Source of the DNA: Hyaloscypha bicolor E
Taxonomy: Eukaryota > Ascomycota > Leotiomycetes > Helotiales > Hyaloscyphaceae
Reading direction: 5' to 3'
DNA: 64,000 nt
Assembly (NCBI RefSeq): GCF_002865645.1
Contig: NW_020194555.1
Location: 992,001-1,056,000, forward strand
Part shown: positions 21,966-35,579 of the stretch, piece after piece
Position numbering within the stretch: the first letter of the stretch is position 1
Layout: every line of letters begins with the position of its first letter
The notes under the pieces: model-generated
The model's input: only the letters and a program-made list of their open reading frames with translations
Database searches by the model: none
What the model was told of the DNA's origin: nothing
Program-made: the position numbers and the translations under genes

Positions 21966-22884
21966 TATAGCTTTTTTAAAAGCCCCGATTTCTAATATTG
22001 AAATTTAAATAAATAAAATACTATTATTTTAGTAATTATAATAACTAAATATCCTAAAAAGACAATATTTAAATTTGTTTAAATACTAATTAATAACTTA
22101 TATTAATTATAATATAGCCTTATTTCTATTTTATAAAATACCGAATTTCTATATAATAAAATTATTATTTCTTATTAAGATTTACTAATATACTAATATA
22201 TAATTTCAGATTTTTCTAATGAATTTGGCTAGCTTATTAATAAGCTTTAATTATTTATTACTATTTATAAAAGAAATAATAAATTAAAATTAAAATTTAT
22301 TTTATTAATTAATAATACTATTTTTAAAATTCTTTAAACTATTATTTATTCGGAAATTACTAATATAAATTTAGTTATAACTTCGGAATTTATAATAATT
22401 ATTTTAAATCTTATAATTATAATAATTATATTTCGAAGTTATATTTTATATATAAGAGACTTAAATACTATTTCTAGAAATATATATTAGAGAATTAAAA
22501 GGCTAAAAAAACTTGATTTAAGAATAGAAATATTTATTAATTTAAATCCCGAAATACTTATAATTTTAATAAATACTTTAGTAATATTTATATATAATAT
22601 ATTACTAAAATTAAAGGAAAAGAGAATAATAAAAGTAATAAAAACAAACTAGTAAATAATGCTTTTAAGGCTTTATTAGTAGAAATAGGCAAAAAAAAGA
22701 AATATTATTTAAATTTTTATTTTATTTTAATTAAAAACTTTTTAGTTACTTTTACTACTTTTATTTTACTAATAATTATAACTAATATTCTTATAAATTA
22801 CTTTTTTTTCTTTTTTTTTTATATATTAAATAATAAGCGAAAATTATATCTTTAAGCTTATTAAATTCTTAATAAAAGATATCT
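21966..22884 (+). mobile_element. Ty1/copia copy X, part 2
   Basis: Colinear with about 31680-32540 of copia copy Y: AAAAGCCC near both starts, AAGTTATATTTTATATATAAGA in both middles and CTTAATAAAAGATAT at the end. Conceptual translation gives a basic stretch but no recognised domain. It is interrupted at 22885 by the chromovirus and resumes at 29883. Confidence 0.65.
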
Positions 22885-23187
22885 TGTAATAGGCACACGT
22901 AATAGTATATAGACAGGTATTAGATATTGTGGATCTAGTTTCCTATTTTGGATATAGCTTGCGATCAGAATTATATAAATCGTATAGGATTTCCTAATTA
23001 AGTAAAGGGCTTCGTATGCCTGGCTAAGTACTAGGGAATATATAGGGAGACGCTCCTAGCTTTGGAAAGGGCATTAATTAGTCTCTTATTAGAATTAATT
23101 CTTAGAATCCGTTATACTTATAAGCGTTACTCTATAGCTTACTTATCTTAATTACTTGTATATTACCCTATTATTACATATCTTATA
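22885..23187 (+). repeat. 5' LTR of the chromovirus
   Basis: 303 bp. It retains CACACGT and GCGATCAG where the 3' copy has CATATAT and GTAATCGG. Short inverted ends pair AGGCACACGTAATAG with CTATTACGTGCCT of the partner's end. Confidence 0.9.
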
Positions 23188-23239
23188 TTCTAATTAATCT
23201 AACCTTTGGGAAGCAGTTTATTACAAGATAGTCAAGCCA

Positions 23240-24440
23240 TTAATAGACAAAACCACTAATAGCTAGAGTATTAACCAGAAAAAGCGCCTCTACTATTACT
23301 AGGGTAATCTAGTCAGGTATTTAGGGAAGCGCCTAGTTAGCTACTCTAGCTACTACCTAATTAGAAGAAGGAAGTAGAACTCAGATATCCCCAGAACTAG
23401 CTAGTAGGATAATAATAATAGAGAAGCTAGCGGCGGCTTATTATTATATTACTGAGTTAGAAGCAGAGATATAATAGAGGAAGGATCTAGAGGATCTAGA
23501 AGCTCAGATTTGCTATCTTGAGGATATTCGGATACCTATTATGGAACCTATTATACTACCGGCGGTATATTTGGTTTATAGGACTCTAAAAACCCGAGAA
23601 TTACTAACTTATAAGGGAAAGAGTATTAAGGAAGCCTAGGACTTCTTTTACTAGGCGAAGCTGAAATAGTATGAAAATAGCAGGATTACTTAGGCTATAA
23701 ATATAGTAAAGGTTACGTATTATACTTCCTGCTTTAAGGATATAGCCAGGGATATCTGGAAGTATAGGGAATAATTAATAGGCGTTAATATTACGGATTA
23801 GGAGACCTTTATTAAGTTTATAAAGGATTCTATCTTGGATCCGGAGAATTATAGTAATAATGCCCTTACTAAGTTTAAGGATATAAAATAATAGCTAGAT
23901 TAGAGTATTTAAAGCTTTATATCCTACTTAGATAGCCTATTAGATAACTTGGGATATACGGATTTACTATAAGAGCAGAATAACTTATTTAGTAGCTTAA
24001 GGCAGGAGATTCGGGACAAGATTAATTACTAAGGGAACGCTTTATAAGAAAGAGAGAAGCTTATTTCTGCGGCTATAAGAGTCGAGAATAACTTAAACTA
24101 GTCTACTTAATAGGAACGTAATAATAAGCTAATAGGTTAATAAAAGAAAGGAAATTAGAGAAAGAAGAGAGGAAATAATAAAGGGAAATAGAAGAGAAGT
24201 ATATCCCCGTTATAAGGTTCATATAACCGGGATAGCAAAAGCATAGTAACGGGATCTAATATAGTACCTGTATTGGGATTTATAAGACCGGATATAACTT
24301 GCTTTACTTACTAGAAGAAAAGTTACTATATTATTACCTGCCTAAATCAGGGAAAACCGACTTGCTATAACTATAATAAGTCTGGCTATAAGGCATATAA
24401 GTGCCTAGAACTAAAGAAGCCGGGAAACGGGCATGTCCTA
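23240..24440 (+). pseudogene. Chromovirus gag
   Basis: Plus-strand frame with a retrotransposon gag core (YKGKSIKEA, then a DFFYQAKLK-like segment near 23640; YLDSLLDNLGYTDLL near 23920). It ends in a CX2CX4HX4C zinc knuckle at about 24363-24404, where the second Cys and the His have become Tyr. Stop codons replace Gln and Trp. In an active element gag would form the particle and bind RNA. Confidence 0.82.
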
Positions 24441-27400
24441 TAGTAATTATACTCGTTTATATTACGGAGGGTAAGGCCCCTAAAACGAGAATAGTAATTA
24501 AGGTTACTATTAAGATAAGAAAAGGTAAGTAAAGGATTAGAGTATTAGTTAACTCGGGTATAGAGGCTAATTATATAAAGAGGAAGTTAGCCTTAGATAT
24601 AGGTATTCCGTTAATATTAAGAGTAATTTCCTTATCTTTACTAGAGAAAAGAAGAATTTATTTATATAAAGATTATATTCTTGGGATTATTACTAAGGAT
24701 ATACTAGAAGACTAAAAAAAGGCTAATATATACTTTATATTATATGATTTTAATCTAAATTATATTAATATAATATTTGAATTCCTATAGCTTTACTAGA
24801 TTAATTCCCTGATTTCTTTTAGGGAGGTAATATAGAGATATTAGATTTGACTATAGAAGATTAAAGTTCTAAATACTAGGAAGTTTACTAAAATAATAAA
24901 GTATAAAACATATGTTTTTCTATTAACCGCTTATCCTATAACGGATAGCTAAAGAATTACTACTATTACTATAAACGGGATAGCTATATTTCCCAGAAAA
25001 TATTAGGACTTTCTCTAAATATTCTCTATAAAGGCTATAGGTATATTACCCGATTACTATATAATAAAGTATTATATAGATCTAGAACTAGGATCCCAAT
25101 TACTATATGGTCCTATATATACTTTATTAGAAAGGGAGCTTAAAGTTCTTCGGGAATATCTTAATACTAGTTTAGAAAAGAAGTAAATCCGTTATTTTAC
25201 TAGCCTAGCTAGTACCCTAATTATATTTATTCTAAAGAAAGAAAATAGCCTATATCTATATATTAATTACTAGAGTCTAAATAGAATTATTATTAAGAAC
25301 TAAACGCTATTACTACTTATTAGTAAGATAATAGACAGGCTTTATAAAATAAAGATATATATAAAGCTAGACTTAAAAAATACTTATTATTAGTTATAAA
25401 TACAGGAGAGTAATAAGTGAAAAATAGTATTCCAAATATACTATAGATATTTTAAGTACTATATTATATCCTTTAGATTATCTAATACTCCGGTAATATT
25501 CTAGGCATATATTAATTATATACTAGTAGGCCTTATAGATATTATTTATATAGTTTATCTGGATAATATTTTAATTTATTTAGAGGACTTAGAATAATAT
25601 ATAATAGTAGTCTAATATATACTCGAGCGGTTATAGTAATACTAGCTTTTTATAAACTTAGTAAAATATAAGTTTAATATAAAAAAAATAAAGTTCCTGG
25701 AATTTATAATTAGCCCAGATAATATAGAAATAGAGACTAGCCGGATTATAATTATTAGGGAATAGCCGGCCCTAAAGAATAATATCCGAGAAGTCTAAGT
25801 ATTCCTAAGTTTTACTAACTTTTACTAGAGGTTTATTTATAAATACTCTAGAATAATAAAAAAGTTAACTAATTTACTAAAAACTGGCGGAAAACTATTA
25901 TATTAGTTTAGCTAGACGAATAAGATAGATAAGGCTTTTAGGGAGCTATAAATTATATTTATAATAGTACTAATCCTTTATTATTTTAATCTAGCCTTAA
26001 AGATTTATATAAAAATAGACGCTTTAGGATTCGTAATTATAGGTATGATTTCCTAGCTCTTTAGTAAGAGAACAGAAGCCAGGTAGTACCCTATTACTTT
26101 TTATTTAAAAAAAATAATTATAATTAAGAGCAAGTATAAGATATATAACTCTAAACTCTTAGCTATTATTCTGGTATTCCGTACTTAGTAGTATTACCTA
26201 ATATATACCCGGTATACTATTATTATTAAGACAAATTATAATAACTTAAAATATTTTATAACTAAGAGAAAACTAAATAGTTAATAAATAAAATAGGTAA
26301 AGAAGCTAGCTATCTTTAACTTTGTCTTAAAGTACTAGTTAGGGTATAGTAATCCCGCTAATAGGCTATTAAGGAGGCCAGACTTTATAGCAGGTATAAA
26401 TAAAGATACTTTATTACTTATACTTTATAATAAGCTATAGAATACAGAATAGAGAATCCTATAAATAGTAGTAATAGAATACTATACTATTCCTATAATA
26501 CCGTAATATAAGGCCTAGGAAAGAGGAGATAAATACTCCTTAATTAGCAAGATACTAAGGAATTCCGAAAAAAAAGTTTATTTTAGTAATAAAGTAGTAC
26601 CGGAAATACTACTACTTGAGCCTATTACTAGTATAGCTAGTTATAAATAGTACATATTACGGATTCTAGCTATATAAGTAGCTAGGTCCGAAATAGCATA
26701 TAAGAAAAGTAGAGAGATATTACTTAAACTACTATTATAGTACTAAAGGCTTAATCTATTAGTATAATACTAGTAATATAAATAGTTCTTAAAAAAGACC
26801 TTTACTAGAGCTATTAAGACTTGGGAACTTAATATATCTGGGTTATTAAGATATTAGGATACTATTTATATACTAAATAAGCCGGCTCTTAAAAAAGAAT
26901 TACTATAAGCTAACTATAATAATCCTATAAGTAGGTATTTTAGTATTAGTAAGATACTAGAAATCCTCTAGAGAAAGTACTTCTAGTAAAATATAAAAAA
27001 GGACATAAAAGACTATATTAGAACTTATTCTATATATTAATAAACTAAGGTAAAGAGATATCTACTATATGGTATACTTAATTTATTTCCTCTTTTCTTT
27101 AAGCTATAGTAAGAAATTACTATAAACTTTATTACAAGACTATTTTTTTCTAGGTTTCGTAATAAAGTATATAATTCTATACTTATTATTATTAATAAGT
27201 ATATGAAAATGGCATAATATATTCTAATTACTAAAGAGGTCTTGGCTCCTAAGCTAGTAAAGCTATTTATATACTATATTATTAAAGACTTTGGTATGCC
27301 TGCAGATATAATCTCTAATAAAGAATCTATCTTTATAAGCAAGTTCTAATTAAGTCTATACTTTTACTTAAAGATTTAATAATAGCTAAGTATAATATTC

Positions 27401-28200
27401 TACCTATAAACTAATAGATAAATAAAGAATCTAAACTAAATTCTAGAATAATACTTAAGGTACTATACTAGCTACTAGTAAAATAACTAGGTAGTAAAGC
27501 TTACTTTTATAGAATTCATATATAATAACTTTATATATTTAATAATAGAAATATCCCTATTCTATATCTTATACGGATTCTATTCTAGTATTAAATTATA
27601 TATTAAGGATAATATTCTAGAAAAAAGAGTACCGGTAATATAGAAAAGAATATAAAGAATTTAAGTAAAACGGGAAGTATTAGAGAAATAATAGTAAAAA
27701 GTAGTAGATATATAGAAAAAGTACTATAATAAGAAATATATTAATAAGGAGTTTAAGATATATAATAAAGTCATACTTTATATAAAGAATATTTAATAGC
27801 TATAACCTAGTATAAAGCTAGTAAATAGATATCTTAGCCCCTTTAAAGTTCTAGAAATTATAGGAATATATAGACAGGTATACTACTTGGAATTATTACT
27901 ATTATATTAGATTTATAATATTTTTCACGTTTTTTTCTTGGAACTATAGTACCCGCAAGCTAGTACTATAATAGAACTAGAGCTAGTCGAGATTAAGAGT
28001 AAAGAGGAATTCGAGATAGAATCTATTATGGCCTATAAAGAGGATAGAAAAGAAAAGAAGTATCTTATTTATTAGAAAAGCTACTTATTAGTAAATAATA
28101 TATAGGAACTACTAAGTAATCTAGAGAATATAACTTAAGAATTATAAGAATACTTGGAAAAGAGTAATATTATAATACTATTAGCTAAATAGAGATATAA
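24440..28200 (+). pseudogene. Chromovirus pol with chromodomain
   Basis: Aspartic protease: VLVNSGIEANYIKR at about 24535-24585 (active site D changed to N). RT: KLDLKNTYY near 25365, PFRLSNTPVIFQAYIN near 25480-25530, YLDNILIYLED at about 25553-25590. Integrase: the HHCC region at about 26905-27065 (Cys to Tyr changes) and the catalytic region with FGMPADIISNKESIF at about 27290-27340. Chromodomain: EEFEIESIMAYKED through a WEPLENL-like end at about 28001-28160. Chromodomains target integration to heterochromatin. Not functional. Confidence 0.88.
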
Positions 28201-29574
28201 AAAATAAATGTTTTTATTAGGAAACTATTAAAAAACCATATATTTATTCTTAGAAAAACTATACGAAAATTATTAAAAACTTTAATTTCTATATCCCATA
28301 AATACTTTACTCTTGTAACTACTTTCTATTATCTTTATTATTATTCTTATTAGAATTCTCTCGAGAAATAGGTAATAAATTAGCCTATAAAGCTATTAGC
28401 TATTAGTAAGAAATAAGGAAGAAGTAAGCTTACTTAATACTAAAGAATATTAATTATACTATTAAGAGTACTTTATATTTATACTAAGCTAGTAAGAATT
28501 ACTTAACCTATTTCTTGAATTATTAGGGGAATCCATTAGCCTTAAATAATAGCTTTAATATAAGAAGTATATATAGTTTAGTATAAAAGAAGAATAGTAA
28601 TAGCCTTTTCCCTTTTAGGCAAAAGATAGGGAAAATACTTATATATATTAATAGCTTAAAAAAGGCGGTTTAACTATACTATATATATTTAAGGAACCTT
28701 AGATAATATTAGAATAAGAAATAAAAGAAGAAATTTATAATTTATAAGATTATATTTCTTATTCTTGGAGTAGTAATAATTATATACCAAATAATTATTA
28801 TTCTTAATATAAGTAAGATTAGGAAACTTGGTAATATTCTTGAAATATTAAAGATAGTAAGGGCAAATTAAGGATATAGGAATATTGGCCAAATAGGTAG
28901 TAATAGGCTAATAAGTACTAAGAGAAGTATTTATCTTAATAGATAAAGAAGTAGAAAAGGAAATTAGAAGGGAACTTAAATAAAGCTTAAATAAGGCTTA
29001 AAGGAGCTTAAAGGAGCTTAAAGAAGGCTTAAAGAAGGAAGGCAAGAAATAAGGAGGAGCTAGATATAGTATTATAATTAAGAAAAAGAAAGGTTAGTTA
29101 GTAGGAAAAGGGAGGCCTTTTTATAATACCCTTTTCCCAAATAGTAATTGCGAATTCGGAACCGGCTCTATACTAGGAATACCCAGAAAATTTTAAAGAA
29201 GGAATTTACGAATAAACTAGAAGATTAGATTAACTTTTCTAAGCTTTTGGGCCTATAAAATAATAATTTATTTATAAATAGAGGCTAAGTTAAAATTTAC
29301 GAACTAATTAGGAAATTAGATAAGCTTTATATCTAATAGTATATACTATATTCGTACTATCTTTATAAGAGGGAATTACTAGAGGCAATTTGCAAACTAG
29401 CTAGGAAAAATTAGTAAACTATATCCTTAACTCTATTACCTGATATAATAATAGGGCAATTATAGGAAGTCTTTAGGAAAAGCTAGTAGCCAGGAAAGTT
29501 TCAGGGAAATATTTATAAAGCTATTTGCAGTTTTCCCAGGCCTCTTGGGAATAAGGGCCTAGAGGGGGGATTAA
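28200..29574 (+). other. Long 3' region of the chromovirus between chromodomain and LTR
   Basis: About 1.37 kb lies between the end of pol and the 3' LTR, much more than an untranslated region needs. It contains a run of direct repeats at about 28980-29040 (units like GGCTTAAAGGAGCTTAAAGG). Degraded protein-like reading occurs in the plus direction but no domain is recognised. It ends with the polypurine tract. Confidence 0.5.
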
Positions 29575-29877
29575 TATAATAGGCATATATAATAGTATAT
29601 AGACAGGTATTAGATATTATAGATCTAGTTTCCTATTTTGGGTATAGCTTGTAATCGGAATTATATAGATTATATGGGATTTCCTAATTAAGTAAAGGGC
29701 TTTATATGCCTAGCTAAGTACTAGGGAATATATAGAGAGACACTTCTAGCTTTGAAAGGAGTATTAATTAGTCTCTTATTAAAATTAATTCTTGAAATCC
29801 GTTATACTTGCAAGTATTACTTCGTAGCTTACTTACCTTAACTACTTATATATTACCCTACTATTACGTGCCTTATA
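29575..29877 (+). repeat. 3' LTR of the chromovirus
   Basis: 303 bp, gap-free against the 5' LTR. The differences are transitions in both directions of comparison, so both copies were mutated independently. Confidence 0.9.
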
Positions 29878-29882
29878 TATCT

Positions 29883-30415
29883 AGACTTTTATAATTAATA
29901 TTAAAGCTTTTAGATATTTAATTACTAGTTTTAATTAATTATAGGCTTTATAATAAACTAATAATAGTATTAAACTTAATAAAACTATTAAAGATTAAAT
30001 TTATATTTTTTATTAGATTTATAATAATAAATATATTAATTAAATAAATATAATTCTATATTAAATCCTTAAAAAAAATTTTTATTTAGCTTAGCTAATA
30101 TAAATAAACTAAAAATCTATTTTAATAAGCTTATTAATTATTTTATTATTTTTACTAAATATTATATATTTATAATAGAATATTTTAAATACTTTTTTTT
30201 GTTTTAAAATACTATATTATAAAGCTTTATTTCTAAATTCTTTATCTATAACTTTTATTTTCTTATAAAAATTAAATTATAATATCTATATTATTATTTT
30301 AATTATTTATTTATTAATAAGCTTTTAAATATCTAATAAAATATTATAAGTAATATTAGAAATTCAATAAATTATTAAAATAATTTAAGTTTAATCTAAA
30401 AAATAATATTAGTAT
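29883..30415 (+). mobile_element. Ty1/copia copy X, part 3
   Basis: Colinear with 32540-33215 of copy Y, for example CTAGACTTTTATAATTAATA, TTTAGCTTAGCTAATATAAATAA and TTATTAAAATAATTTAA ... AATAATATTAG. Homology stops at about 30415 where an inverted copia LTR begins, so copy X lacks pol here. Confidence 0.65.
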
Positions 30416-30910
30416 TAGTTTATTAGAAATATATAATACTATAATATAATATATATAAAATATATAATATATAAATTAATAAATATTTAAAAGTAAGAAT
30501 TATAATATTATAATATTAATATATAATTTCTAAATCTAATTTACTAGTTAAGTTATTTATAAAATATAAGATTATATTTTATTATTTATATCTTATTTCC
30601 CGAGTCTTATAACTATATATATAATTCCTAAAAAAAAATAGCTATACTAATACTAGAATTTTTCTAAAAATATAAAAAATAGTATTTCTTTCTAATTATA
30701 TACCAATTTCCTAATCCGGCCTAATATTAGATTCTTTTAAATATTTTATATATTTATATATATTCTTCTATTCTATATTTCTATTTCTTTTTATTTAATA
30801 TATCTATTTCCCGATTTATTTATATATAATAATAGAATCTATTATAGTAAATAATTTGTATTAGATTTATTTAATCTAATTATTCTATATTTATATAAGA
30901 TAATAATTTT
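30416..30910 (-). repeat. Inverted copia LTR
   Basis: Reverse complement of the LTR at about 35580-36060 over most of its length. Shared blocks include CTAATATTAGA plus TATATTTATATATATT near 30725-30770 and TAATATTATAATATTAT near 30505. Limits are approximate and I found no target-site duplication. It may be a solo LTR or the end of an inverted copia fragment running to about 31440. Confidence 0.6.
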
Positions 30911-31439
30911 AAGGAAATAGTAAAGAAATAGAAATATGGAATTAATCTAGATATTACTAGATTATAAGAAATATCTGGGTTTTTAAATATTAAGCTATTT
31001 TAATATATTTTTTATAAGATAATTAATAATAATCTTTGGGAATTATTTAAATATAACTTTAATAAATTTGAATTCCCGGAAATACTATATTTATATAAAA
31101 CTTTTTAATATAGTAATATATTTATATAATAAAATAATAAAATTTTTATTATTATAATTATCTTACTTTTTATTATTAAGGAAAATATATAATATATTTA
31201 GATAAATAAGAATTTATTAGAGGCTAAACTAGATTTTTAAAAGAAACTAATTCTATTAGGCTTTATAATTTTTATATTACTATTATTACTTTTTTTATTT
31301 TCTCTTTTTTTATTACTATATCTTATATTTTTATAAGATTTATATATTAATATAAAAGCATTAAAGGCAGGAAATATAGGAAATAATATATTTTTACTAG
31401 TTTTATTACTATTATTATAAATATATTCGAATATCTTTT
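30911..31439. other. AT-rich unassigned segment between copia parts
   Basis: Degraded DNA between the inverted LTR and the start of copia copy Y homology. The order suggests copia-derived sequence, but I could not align it convincingly. No gene seen. Confidence 0.35.
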
Positions 31440-33159
31440 AATTACTTTTATTACTTTTAATTACTAGACTTATTATAAAAATTACTAGAATCTATACTAA
31501 AAAATAAAAATATAATAAATCTAATAGTAATTTTAAGATTTACTAATATATAAAGCTTTTATAAAAGATACTAATACGAGCTTTTCTTATTATACTAAAG
31601 GAACTAGTTTAAAACTACTTTTATAATAATTCGCTCTTTTAATATATATATAAAAAAGCTTATATTAATATTTATTACTTTTTTAAAAGCCCTAAATTCG
31701 AATATAAAAATTTAAATAAATGAAATACTATTATTTTAGCTTTTATAATAATTAAATTCCCGGAAAAAAAATATTTAAGGCTATCTAATTACTAATTAAT
31801 AAACTATATTAATTATAATATAGTTTTATATTTAATTTATAAAATACCGAATTTCTTTATAATAAAATTATTATTACTTATTATAGTTCTCGGATATATA
31901 AATATATAATTTCAGATTCTCTTATAAATTTCGGCTAGTTTATTAATAAGCTTTAGTTATTTATTATTATATATAAAAGCAAATAATAAACTAATTCCGA
32001 AATCTTTTTTACTAATTAATAATATTATTTTTAGAATTCTTTAAATTATTATTTATTCGGAAATTATTAATATAATCTAGCTATAATTTCAAAACTAATA
32101 ATAATAACTTTAAGCCTTATAATTACTATAATTATATTTCGAAATTATGTTTTATATATAAGAAATTCAAATACTATTTCTGAAAATATATACTAGAGAA
32201 ATAAGAGACTAAAAAGACTTAATTTAAAAATAGAAATATTTATTAATTTAAATCTCGAAATACTTGTAACTTTAATAAATGCTTTAATAATACTTATATA
32301 TAATATATTATTAAAGTTAAAAGAGAAAAGAGTAATAAGAATAATAAAAACAAATTAATAAATAAATAAAAGAAGTATTATTCAAATTTTTATTTTATTT
32401 TAATTAAAAGCTTTTTAATTACTTTTATTTTATTAATAACTATATCTAATATTCTTATAGATAACCTTATTTTCCTTTCTTTTATATATTAAATAATAAG
32501 GAAAAATCATGCTTTAAAGCTTATAAAATCTTTAATAAAAGATATTTAGACTTTTATAATTAATAATATATTAAAATATAATACTTATTACTTTTATAGA
32601 ATTATAATTAATACTAAAGCCTTTAAATATTCAATTACTAATTTAGACTAATTTCAAGGTTTATAGCAGACTAATAATGGTATTAAACTTAATAAAATTA
32701 CTAAAAATTAAATTAATATTTAGTTTAGTATTAGATTTATATTATTTATTAAATCTATAATAAAAAATATATTAATTAGATAAGTATAATTCTATATTAT
32801 ATCTTTAAATACCTTATTTTTATTTAGCTTAGCTAATATAAATAAGCTAGGAATTTACTTTAATTATTTTATTAATTATTTTATTAATTATTTTATTATT
32901 TTATTATTTCTATTAAATATTATATATTTATAATATAATATTTTAAATACTTTTTCTTTCTTTGAAATATTATATTATAGAGCTTTATTTCCGAATTCTT
33001 TATTTATAATTCTTGCTTTTTTATAGAAATTGAATTATAATAATTATATTATTAATTTAGTTATTTATTTATTAGTAAACTTTAAAATATACTAGAATAA
33101 GCAAGCTATAATATTAATATAAAAGCCTTTAAATACTTTATAAAGTATTATAAATAATA

Positions 33160-35560
33160 CTAGAAATTCGAATAATTATTAAAATAATTTAAATTTAATT
33201 TAAGAAATAATATTAGCTTTAATTACTTTATTATTATTATTATTTTCTATATTTCTAATAAGCCTATATTTTATATTATTAATAAAGGCACTTAATATTA
33301 AACCTACTAATAGCTTTAAAATATTAGTATAATATATATTTAAGATATATTTAAGTAATACTAAATTAGTAATTATTTAGGCCTTTTTAATTAAATTATA
33401 GCAAATACCGAAAAGTAGTTTATTAGTAAAAAGTTTATTTAACTTATAAATATTATAAATATAAAGGTTAAAATTATTTCTATTAAAGCTTATAACTTTA
33501 TTAGAATTATAGAATACTATTATAAACTAATTTAATATACTTGCTTTATTATTATAGCCGAAATTAATAGAATTAATAAGAATATTATACTTTAAATAGC
33601 TTTTAAGACTATTAATAACTTTATAGAATCTAATAATATTATTTTAATTCTTCTAGTTTATAGTACTTTATTTTAAATAACTAGATATAATACCTTATTA
33701 CTTATTATCTTATAGTAATTAGTAGCTCTTAAAAAGGCAATAACGGAAATTCAAAAGCTTCAAGCTAAATATTAAATTACGAATGCTTTAAATACCCAAA
33801 ATAGTTCTAATATTACTAATATTTATAGACTTTTACTAAATTTAAATATTTTTATATAATATAAAGGAAATATTAATTAATTTAATAATTGAGATAAGCT
33901 ATATAAACTAGTAGCTATTAATAGAGAGAATTATATATTAGCTTTATTATATAGTAATATTACTTTTTATTTAATTTCTATAAAGCCCTTCTTTATAGGA
34001 AATATTAAAATTAGTATTAATAACTCTAAATCTAAATTCGAATTTTATAATATAGCTAAAAATAATATAAATATAATTCCTCTTATGGTTCTTGCTATTT
34101 TATTAAAATATAATAGAGGATACTCTTATAAGAACTCTAATATTACAGTATTTCTATAAGATAATAACTTATATAAAAAGTTCTATTAAGTTAAAATTAC
34201 TAGCTTTCTAAAAAAGAATATATTTGAGATTATTTCTAAATTTTAAATACTAGAAAAAGTATATATTTTTAATTCCCGATTTATTAATAAAGTTAAGACT
34301 TATTATTAAGCTTATAATAATAAAAAGAAATATATTATATTAATTTAATTACTTATTATTTAATATATTAGCCAAAGAATTATTCTTAGTATTATTATTA
34401 TAATAATAGATATTATAGAATTACATTTATATAATATTTTATGAACTTATATTTAATTAATAACCTTATTTAATTATAATTTTTATATTAATTTATTTTA
34501 TAAACTTATTAAAGAACTAAATCTAAAAAACGATTTTATTCTAAAGATTATAAAGCTATTATATAATATACTAGAAACTAGAAATTATTAATTTAAGATT
34601 TATTATAGCTATTATATTAATAAGTTTTCTATAAAATAATTAACTTATAATTCTTGTTTTTTCTATAATAAATAATTCTTTGAAATTATTAGCCTTTAAA
34701 TTAATAATTTTATAAAATAAAGTAATTAAAGCTCTAAGAAACTAAATTTTTAGCTAAGAAATATAAATGTTTTACTTTTAATATAATCTCAAGTTTAATA
34801 AAGATATGATTTATAGAAATATTACTAGAATTGCCTTTATATAAAAATACTAATATAAAAACCTTTAAACTATTTCTATAAAAAATACTATTACTATAAA
34901 TAATAAAAGTACTATTTATTAAGATTTCTTTATTAAAAACTAATATATTATCTAATATATTAGAAATATATATATTGTATTAGTCTATTAATTAAAAGCT
35001 TTATATAACTTACTAATTATTATTTAAGCTATTAAATTACTAGAAACTAATATAAAGACACTTAATAAATATATTTAATAGCAAATTAAGAATATTATTA
35101 AAGAACTAAGATTTATAAAACTAGTAAAGAAATTCTTATATTTAATTATTTTTATAAATATTTTATTTATAAATAATAGAGATTTCTTTTCCTAAATCGA
35201 ATATATTTCAGTTCTAATAATTAGAACTAGATATATTAATATTATTTACTAGTTCTTTACTAAATACAAGAAAGTTACTAAAAGTATTCTAGTTATAAAA
35301 TTATATAATATAGTTTATTACTTTAATATAAATACTTTAATGAAATCTATAATTAATAAAGTATTAAAAATAGAACTATTATTAATTATTTATATAAATT
35401 TAAAGTTATTATATAAATATCTTATTAAATTAAATATTACTCGAAAGAAATATTTAATAATTAATATAATATATTTTTATTATATATATATAAATTATAA
35501 AATATTATAGAAATTAAATAAATTAAAAGAAAATTGTATTTTATTAACTTTATAATAAAA
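33160..35560 (+). pseudogene. Ty1/copia pol, RIP-degraded
   Basis: At about 34375-34700 the plus-strand reading follows the copia reverse transcriptase order: QRIILSIIIII (for QRIVL...), then NLKNDFILKIIKLLYNI, matching the family's VLKVVKPLYGIPEAG, then a HHINKL-like block. L-INN stands for the catalytic LQTDD. Gln, Trp, Cys and Asp are the residues most often lost, as RIP predicts. Copia elements order integrase before RT, so 33160-34300 should be integrase, though I could not place its residues. Confidence 0.7.
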
Positions 35561-35579
35561 TCGAAGTTAGTAAATGCTT

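Larger units (their letters stand above)
22885..29877 (+). mobile_element. Complete chromodomain-bearing Ty3/gypsy retrotransposon (7.0 kb)
   Basis: Two LTRs of exactly 303 bp (22885-23187, 29575-29877), with perfect duplications TATCT at 22880-22884 and 29878-29882. Ends read TGTAATAGGC ... GCCTTATA. A purine run (AGAGGGGGGA) just before the 3' LTR is the polypurine tract. The interior codes on the plus strand for gag, protease, RT, RNase H, integrase and a C-terminal chromodomain, in that order. It is inserted in a copia copy, whose sequence runs on across the site. RIP has placed dozens of stops, but motifs remain easy to read. Confidence 0.93.

Noticed and set aside
28980..29040. CRISPR-like short repeats
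   Set aside because: The 11-12-base units are directly adjacent without spacers, inside a eukaryotic retrotransposon.
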